In this document: one piece after another, positions 58,601 through 64,000 of the stretch
Layout: the number at the start of each line of letters is the position of its first letter
Position numbering within the stretch: the first letter of the stretch is position 1
Source of the DNA: Eledone cirrhosa
Lineage: Eukaryota > Mollusca > Cephalopoda > Octopoda > Eledonidae
Direction: 5' to 3'
Assembly (NCBI GenBank): GCA_964016885.1
Contig: OZ024759.1
Span: 1,377,001-1,441,000, forward strand
Length of the DNA stretch: 64,000 nucleotides
Notes under the pieces: generated by a model
Told to the model about the DNA's origin: nothing
What the model saw: only the letters and a program-made list of their open reading frames with translations
Databases searched by the model: none
Position numbers and translations under genes: made by a program

Positions 58601-60458
58601 AAAGTCTATATTAGTAACATGACAGTCTATATTAGTAACATGCCAAAGTCTATATTAGTAGCATGACAAAGTCTATATTAGTAACATGACACAGTCTATA
58701 TTAGTAACATGACACAGTCTATATTAGTAACATGACACAGTCTATATTAGTAGCATGACAAAGTCTATATTAGTAACATGACAAAGTCTATATTAGTAAC
58801 ATGACAAAGTCTATATTAGTAACATGACATAGTCTATATTAGTAGCATGACAAAGTCTATATTAGTAACATGACAAAGTCTATATTAGTAACATGACAGT
58901 CTATATTAGTAACATGACACATTCTATATTAGTAACATGACAAAGTCTATATTAGTAGCATGACAAAGTCTATATTAGTAACATGACAGTCTATATTAGT
59001 AACATGCCAAAGTCTATATTAGTAGCATGACAAAGTCTATATTAGTAACATGACACAGTCTATATTAGTAACATGACACAGTCTATATTAGTAACATGAT
59101 ACAGTCTATATTAGTAGCATGACAAAGTCTATATTAGTAACATGACAAAGTCTATATTAGTAACATGACAAAGTCTATATTAGTAACATGACAAAGTCTA
59201 TATTAGTAACATGACACAGTGTATATTAGTAATATGACAGTCTATATTAGTAGCATGACAAAGTCTATATTAGTAACATGACAAAGTCTATATTAGTAAC
59301 ATGACACAGTCTATATTAGTAACATGACACAGTCTATATTAGTAACATGACACAGTCTATATTAGTAACATGACAAAGTCTATATTAGTAACATGGCAAA
59401 GTCTATATTAGTAACATGACAAAGTCTATATTAGTAACATGACATGGTCTATATTAGTAACATGACACAGTCTATATTAGTAACATGACAAAGTCTATAT
59501 TAGTAACATGACAGTCTATATTAGTAACATGCCAAAGTCTATATTAGTAGCATGACAAAGTCTATATTAGTAGCATGACACAGTCTATATTAGTAACATG
59601 ACATAGTCTATATTAGTAACATGACACAGTCTATATTAGTAGCATGACAAAGTCTATATTAGTAACATGACAAAGTCTATATTAGTAACATGAGAAAGTC
59701 TATATTAGTAACATGACACAGTCTATATTAGTAACATGACAAAGTCTATATTAGTAACATGACACAGTCTATATTAGTAACATGACACAGTCTATATTAG
59801 TAACATGACACAGTCTATATTAGTAACATGCAAAGTCTATATTAGTAGCATGACAAAGTCTATATTAGTAACATGACAAAGTCTATATTAGTAACATGAC
59901 ACAGTCTATATTAGTAACATGACAAAGTCTATATTAGTAACATGACGGTCTATATTAGTAACATGACAGTCTATATTAGTAGCATGACAAAGTCTATATT
60001 AGTAACATGACACAGTCTATATTAGTAACATGACACAGTCTATATTAGTAACATGACAAAGTCTATATTAGTAGCATGACAAAGTCTATATTAGTAACAT
60101 GACACAGTCTATATTAGTAACGTGACAAAGTCTATATTAGTAGCATGACAAAGTCTATATTAGTAACATGACAAAGTCTACATTAGTAACATGACACAGT
60201 CTATATTAGTAACATGACAGTCTATATTAGTAACATGACAGTCCATATTAGTAGCATGACAAAGTCTATATTAGTAACATGACAAAGTCTATATTAGTAA
60301 CATGACACAGTCTATATTAGTAACATGACACAGTCTATATTAGTAACATCATACAGTCTATATTAGTAACATGACAAAGTCTATATTAGTAACATGGTAA
60401 AGTCTATATTAGTAACATGACACAGTCTATATTAGTAACATGACAAGGCCTATATTAG
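55334..60458 (+). repeat. Superblock SB, copy 4 (about 5.1 kb)
   Basis: This copy matches SB1 across its full length 51 kb away: TAGTAGTATG near 55,353, AAGGTC at 55,865, ATGAGAAAG near 56,112, GGCC at 56,844, GTAC at 57,371 and 57,707, GCAATG at 57,938, GTGTATATT at 59,219 and GGCC at 60,447. The offset drops from 50,984 to 50,983 at a TAGCATGCAAAG unit near 56,241 that lacks one base. From the GGCC it also matches SB3 at offset 7,865, up to about 53.9/61.8 kb. Private substitutions include ATGATACAG near 59,098, TCTACATTAG near 60,180 and ATGGTAAAG near 60,396. Unlike SB1, it runs at its right end into block C. Confidence 0.88.
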
Positions 60459-62760
60459 TAACATGACACAGTCTATATTAGTAACATGACAAAGTCTATA
60501 TTAGTAACATGACAGTCTATATTAGTAACATGACAAAGTCTATATTAGTAACATGACAAAGTCTATATTAGTAACATGACAGTCATTATTAGTAACATGA
60601 CACAGTCTATATTAGTAACATGACAAAGTCTATATTAGTAACATGACACAGTCTATATTAGTAACATGACACAGTCTATATTAGTAACATGACACAGTTT
60701 ATATTAGTAACATGACAAAGTCTATATTAGTAACATGACAAAGTCTATATTAGTAACATGGCAGTCTATATTAGTTACATGACAAAGTCTATATTAGTAA
60801 CATGACACAGTCTATATTAGTAACATGACAAAGACTCTATTAGTAACATGACAAAGTCTATATTAGTAACATGACAGTCTATATTAGTAACATGACAAAA
60901 TCTATATTAGTAACATGACAGTCTATATTAGTAACATGACAAAGTCTATATTAGTAACATGACAGTCTATATTGTACCATGACACAGTCTATATTAGTAA
61001 CATGACATAGTCTATATTAGTAACATGACAAAGTCTATATTAGTAACATGACAGTCTATATTGTAACATGACACAGTCTATATTAGTAACATGACACAGT
61101 CTATATTAGTAACATGACAGTCTATATTAGTAACATGACAAAGTCTATATTAGTAACATGACAAAGTGTATATTAGTAACATGACAAAGTCTATATTAGT
61201 AGCATGACACAGTCTATATTAGTAACATGACAAAGTCTATATTAGTAACATGACACAGTCTATATTAGTAACATGACAAAGTCTATATTAGTAACATGAC
61301 ACAGTCTATATTAGTAACATGACATAGTCTATATTAGTAACATGACAAAGTCTATATTAGTAGCATGACACAGTCTAAATTAGTAACATGACACAGTCTA
61401 TATTAGTAACATGACAGTCTATATTAGTTACATGACACAGTCTATATTAGTAACATGACAAAGTCTATATTAGTAGTATGACAAAGTCTATATTAGTAAC
61501 ATGACAGTGTATATTAGTAACATGACAAAGTCTATATTATTAGCATGACAAAGTCTATATTAGTAGCATGACACAGTCTATATTAGTAACATGACACAGT
61601 CTATATTAGTAACATGACACAGTCTATATTAGTAACATGACAAAGTCTATATTAGTAGCATGACAAAGTCTATATTAGTAACATGACAAAGTCTATATTA
61701 GTAACATGACACAGTCTATATAAGTAACATGACAAAGTCTATATTAGTAACATGACAAAGTCTATATTAGTAACATGACAGTCTATATTAGTAACATGAC
61801 AAAGTCTATATTAGTAACATGACAAAGTCTCTATTAGTAACATGACAAAGTCTATATTAGTAACATGACAGTCTATATTAGTAACATGACAAAGTCTCTA
61901 TTAGTAACATGACAAAGTCTATATTAGTAACATGACAGTCTATATTAGTAACATGACAAAGTCTATATTAGTAACATGACAGTCTATATTGTAACATGAC
62001 ACAGTCTATATTAGTAACATGACACAGTTTATATTAGTAACATGACATAGTCTATATTAGTAACATGACAAAGTCTATATTAGTAACATGACAGTCTATA
62101 TTGTAACATGACACAGTCTATATTAGTAACATGACACAGTCTATATTAGTAACATGACAGTCTATATTAGTAACATGACAAAGTCTATATTAGTAACATG
62201 ACAAAGTCTATATTAGTAACATGACAAAGTCTATATTAGTAACATGACAAAGTCTATATTAGTAGCATGACACAGTCTATATTAGTAACATGACAAAGTC
62301 TATATTAGTAACATGACACAGTCTATATTAGTAACATGACAAAGTCTATATTAGTAGCATGACAAAGTCTATATTAGTAACATGACACAGTCTATATTAT
62401 TAACATGACACAGTCTATATTAGTAACATGACACAGTTTATATTAGTAGCATGACAAAGTCTATATTAGTAACATGACAAAGTCTATATTAGTAACATGA
62501 CAGTCTATATTGTAACATGACACAGTCTATATTAGTAACATGACAAAGTCTATATTAGTAGCATGACAAAGTCTATATTAGTAACATGACAAAGTCTATA
62601 TTAGTAACATGACACAGTCTATATTAGTAACATGACAGTCTATATTAGTAGCATGACAAAGTCTATATTAGTAACATGACAAAGTCTATATTAGTAACAT
62701 GACACAGTCTATATTAGTAACATGACACAGTCTATATTAGTAACATGACAGTCTATATTA
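60447..62760 (+). repeat. Block C, copy 3
   Basis: GGCC at 60,447, GTCATTATT near 60,581, GTAC at 60,974, TATATAAGTAAC near 61,719, two GTCTCTATTAG units near 61,827 and 61,895 and TATTATTAACATG near 62,396 repeat C1 and C2. The offset to C2 is 27,306, falling to 27,304 past the TA insertion in C2. The similarity continues to about 62,760, where ATGGCAAAGTCTATGTTAG (G at 62,803) switches the array to SB/F-type sequence. A private TATTATTAGCATG unit lies near 61,537. Confidence 0.82.
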
Positions 62761-64000
62761 GTAACATGACAAAGTCTATATTAGTAACATGGCAAAGTCT
62801 ATGTTAGTAACATGACAAAGTCTATATTAGTAACATGACAGTCTATATTAGTAACATGACACATTCTATATTAGTAACATGACAAAGTCTATATTAGTAG
62901 CATGACAAAGTCTATATTAGTAACATGACAGTCTATATTAGTAACATGCCAAAGTCTATATTAGTAGCATGACAAAGTCTATATTAGTAACATGACACAG
63001 TCTATATTAGTAACATGACACAGTCTATATTAGTAACATGACACAGTCTATATTAGTAGCATGACAAAGTCTATATTAGTAACATGACAAAGTCTATATT
63101 AGTAACATGACAAAGTCTATATTAGTAACATGACATAGTCTATATTAGTAGCATGACAAAGTCTATATTAGTAACATGACAAAGTCTATATTAGTAACAT
63201 GACAAAGTCTATATTAGTAGCATGACACAGTCTATATTAGCAACATGACAAAGTCTATATTAGTAACATGACACAGTCTATATTAGTAACATGACAAAGT
63301 CTATATTAGTAGCATGACAAAGTCTATATTAGTAACATGACACAGTCTATATTAGTAACATGACAAAGTCTATATTAGTAACATGACACTGTCTATATTA
63401 GTAACTTGACAAAGTCTATATTAGTAACATGACACAGTCTATATTAGTAACATGACACAGTCTATATTAGTAACATGACAAAGTCTATATTAGTAGCATG
63501 ACAAAGTCTATATTAGTAACATGACAAAGTCTATATTAGTAACATGACACAGTCTATGTTAGTAACATGACAAAGTCTATATTAGTAACATGACACAGTC
63601 TATATTAGTAACATGACAGTCTATATTAGTAAAATGACAGTCCATATTAGTAGCATGACAAAGTGTATATTAGTAACATGACAAAGTCTATATTAGTAAC
63701 ATGACACAGTCTATATTAGTAACATGACACAGTCTATATTAGTAACATCACACAGTCTATATTAGTAACATGACAAAGTCTATATTAGTAACATGACAAA
63801 GTCTATATTAGTAACATGACAGTCTATATTAGTAACATGACACAGTCTATATTAGTAACATGACAAAGTCTATATTAGTAACATGACACAGTCTATATTA
63901 GTAACATGACACAGTCTATATTAGTAACATGACACAGTTTATATTAGTAACATGACAAAGTCTATATTAGTAACATGACAAAGTCTATATTAGTAACATG
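62760..64000 (+). repeat. SB-like then E-like array, truncated by the window edge
   Basis: 62,760-63,150 follows SB1 at offset 55,289 (TCTATGTTAG at 62,803, GACATAGTC near 63,133). From about 63,350 the sequence resembles region E: AACTTGAC at 63,405, TAAAATGACAGTCC near 63,631 and AACATCACAC near 63,748. The GGCC unit expected about 100 bp after AACATCACAC is missing. The array goes from GACAAAG units straight to a 21-bp unit, suggesting loss of about three monomers. The last monomer is cut by the end of the window. Confidence 0.78.

Larger units (their letters stand above)
1801..60450 (+). repeat. GGCC landmark monomers (20 sites)
   Basis: The consensus has no GGCC, but a variant with AAGGCCTATATT in place of AAAGTCTATATT occurs at 1,801; 2,664; 5,861; 9,464; 10,327; 13,798; 16,316; 19,559; 22,100; 26,190; 30,569; 33,141; 37,531; 38,783; 39,308; 48,979; 52,582; 54,327; 56,844 and 60,447. 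The spacings include 863 twice and 3,603 three times, plus 2,518 and 2,517. Each site lies about 100 bp after AACATCATAC or AACATCACAC. The longest gap, 9,671 bp (39,308-48,979), covers block F, which lacks the variant. These positions were read by eye. Confidence 0.9.
3191..60977 (+). repeat. GTAC landmark monomers (26 sites)
   Basis: A shortened unit reading TATATTGTACCATGAC (one base lost and A to C) creates GTAC, which is absent from the consensus. Sites (G): 3,191; 3,550; 6,388; 6,724; 10,854; 11,213; 14,325; 16,843; 20,086; 22,627; 24,750; 26,717; 27,322; 29,129; 31,096; 31,701; 33,668; 35,749; 39,496; 49,506; 49,842; 53,109; 54,854; 57,371; 57,707; 60,974. Fifteen lie exactly 527 bp after a GGCC. 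The five at 24,750, 27,322, 29,129, 31,701 and 35,749 belong to another subfamily, followed by ACAAAG and preceded by GTCGATATT about 298 bp upstream. Confidence 0.9.
1..64000 (+). repeat. Satellite array, 21/23-bp monomer, about 2,800 head-to-tail copies
   Basis: Every line of the window is built from one monomer. With AGTC as position 1, it reads AGTCTATATT (1-10), AGTAACATGA (11-20), then C plus AA or CA (21-23). The next AGTC follows directly. Common variants are A to G at position 15 (TAGTAGCATG), loss of the last two bases (21-bp unit, seen as ATGACAGTC), GACGGTC, ATGGCA, ATGCCA and ATGAGA. All units run in the same direction and I saw no inverted segment. G+C is about 26-30% per unit, with no CpG in the consensus. 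Both window edges lie inside the array. A coding role is excluded: the plus strand carries TAG, TAA and TGA in each unit and the minus strand TAA and TAG. Because 23 is not a multiple of 3, every frame is closed within a few units. The family name and host species are unknown to me. Confidence 0.99.

Noticed and set aside
1..64000. Protein-coding genes or a repeat-protein ORF
   Set aside because: Each unit carries TAG, TAA and TGA on the plus strand and TAA and TAG on the minus strand. The 23-bp period rotates the frame, so all six frames close within a few units. Only trivially short open stretches exist.
1..64000. CRISPR array
   Set aside because: Repeats are directly adjacent with no unique spacers of about 30 bp; the only material between conserved cores is zero or two bases. 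No cas gene is present.
1..64000. Plasmid-type iterons or a replication origin
   Set aside because: A unit of 21-23 bp is similar in size to iterons, but thousands of copies over 64 kb with no adjacent initiator gene or DnaA-type sites does not fit.
1..64000. Telomere repeat
   Set aside because: The unit is not G-rich and lacks TTAGGG, TTTAGGG or TTAGG-type motifs. TTAG occurs, but only as part of TATTAGTAAC.
1..64000. CENP-B box as evidence of a centromere
   Set aside because: The CENP-B box needs two CpG-containing cores. The monomer has no CpG and nothing like TTCG...CGGG, so centromere identity cannot be argued from this motif.
1..64000. TATA-box promoters (CTATATTAG in every unit)
   Set aside because: The motif is simply part of the monomer and occurs thousands of times. 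No gene lies downstream and no other promoter element accompanies it.
1..64000. Hairpins or inverted repeats within the monomer
   Set aside because: Only very short self-complementary pieces exist (CATG, TATA, and GTC near the start against GAC near the end). No stem is long enough to support a terminator, attachment site or structured RNA.
1..64000. Transposon, insertion sequence or retroelement insertion
   Set aside because: Reading each line, I found no stretch longer than a unit or so that departs from the monomer, and no terminal repeats or target-site duplications.
1..64000. tRNA, rRNA or other RNA genes
   Set aside because: Nothing outside the satellite exists in the window, and the monomer does not contain tRNA box A/B or rRNA-like sequence.
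1..64000. Assigning a species or named satellite family
   Set aside because: The AT-rich 23-bp unit could belong to many eukaryotes. I do not recognise it and there is no flanking gene to indicate lineage.
1..64000. Synthetic or encoded message in the order of unit types
   Set aside because: The order of AA, CA and short units looks patterned, but block duplication at fixed offsets explains the recurring patterns I checked. No residual code was evident by eye.

Overview
The whole 64,000-base window is one uninterrupted tandem array of a short AT-rich satellite (minisatellite-class) monomer. I found no gene, RNA gene, transposon or stretch of unique DNA. The monomer is usually 23 bp: AGTCTATATT at unit positions 1-10, AGTAACATGA at 11-20, then CAA or CAC/CA at 21-23. 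A 21-bp form lacking the last two bases is common, and rare 22- and 25-bp forms occur. At about 22.7 bp per copy the window holds roughly 2,800 monomers, all head to tail in one orientation. G+C is about 27% and CpG is almost absent. The window opens at a monomer boundary and closes inside a monomer, so the array continues past both ends and its full size is unknown. Such a long homogeneous array points to eukaryotic heterochromatin (centromeric, pericentromeric, subtelomeric or sex/B-chromosome satellite). The sequence alone does not identify the organism or chromosome, and I do not recognise the monomer as a named family.

The information lies in the second level of organisation. Rare monomer variants act as landmarks: GGCC in place of GTCT, TTGTACCATG, ATGGCAATG, GTGTATATT, GTCGATATT, GTCATTATT, AACATCATAC, TAAGTAGAC and AACTTGAC. 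They recur at exactly repeated distances. GTGTATATT to GGCC is 1,230 bp in seven copies. GGCC to GTAC is 527 bp in fifteen copies. GTAC to GCAATG is 231 bp in six copies. The array is therefore a mosaic of higher-order blocks that have been duplicated again, locally and over long distances.

Layout (edges good to about 25-50 bp): 1-4,331 is block A, repeated at 7,664-11,993. 4,350-9,475 is superblock SB1, whose tail overlaps the second A copy. 11,994-14,800 is connecting array with one 1,230 + 527 segment. 14,800-19,460 is SB2. 19,460-23,260 holds a 2,541-bp tandem pair running into block C1 (22,100-24,095). 23,930-32,810 is two periods of a 4,379-bp block D, itself 2,572 + 1,807. 33,141-36,450 is block C2 plus a partial third D. 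36,450-39,496 has local 161/1,070/1,252/525-bp duplications (E). 39,300-40,650 is an SB fragment. 40,630-48,170 is three copies of a 2,681-bp block F. 48,190-52,590 is SB3. 52,200-55,690 is a 1,745-bp tandem pair (G). 55,334-60,458 is SB4. 60,447-62,760 is C3. 62,760-64,000 is SB-like then E-like array.

Nothing here works as a gene system. The pattern is what repeated unequal exchange, gene conversion or rolling-circle reinsertion would leave in a satellite. Its value is as a high-resolution record of satellite turnover, and as a set of landmarks for testing whether the assembly of this locus is correct.
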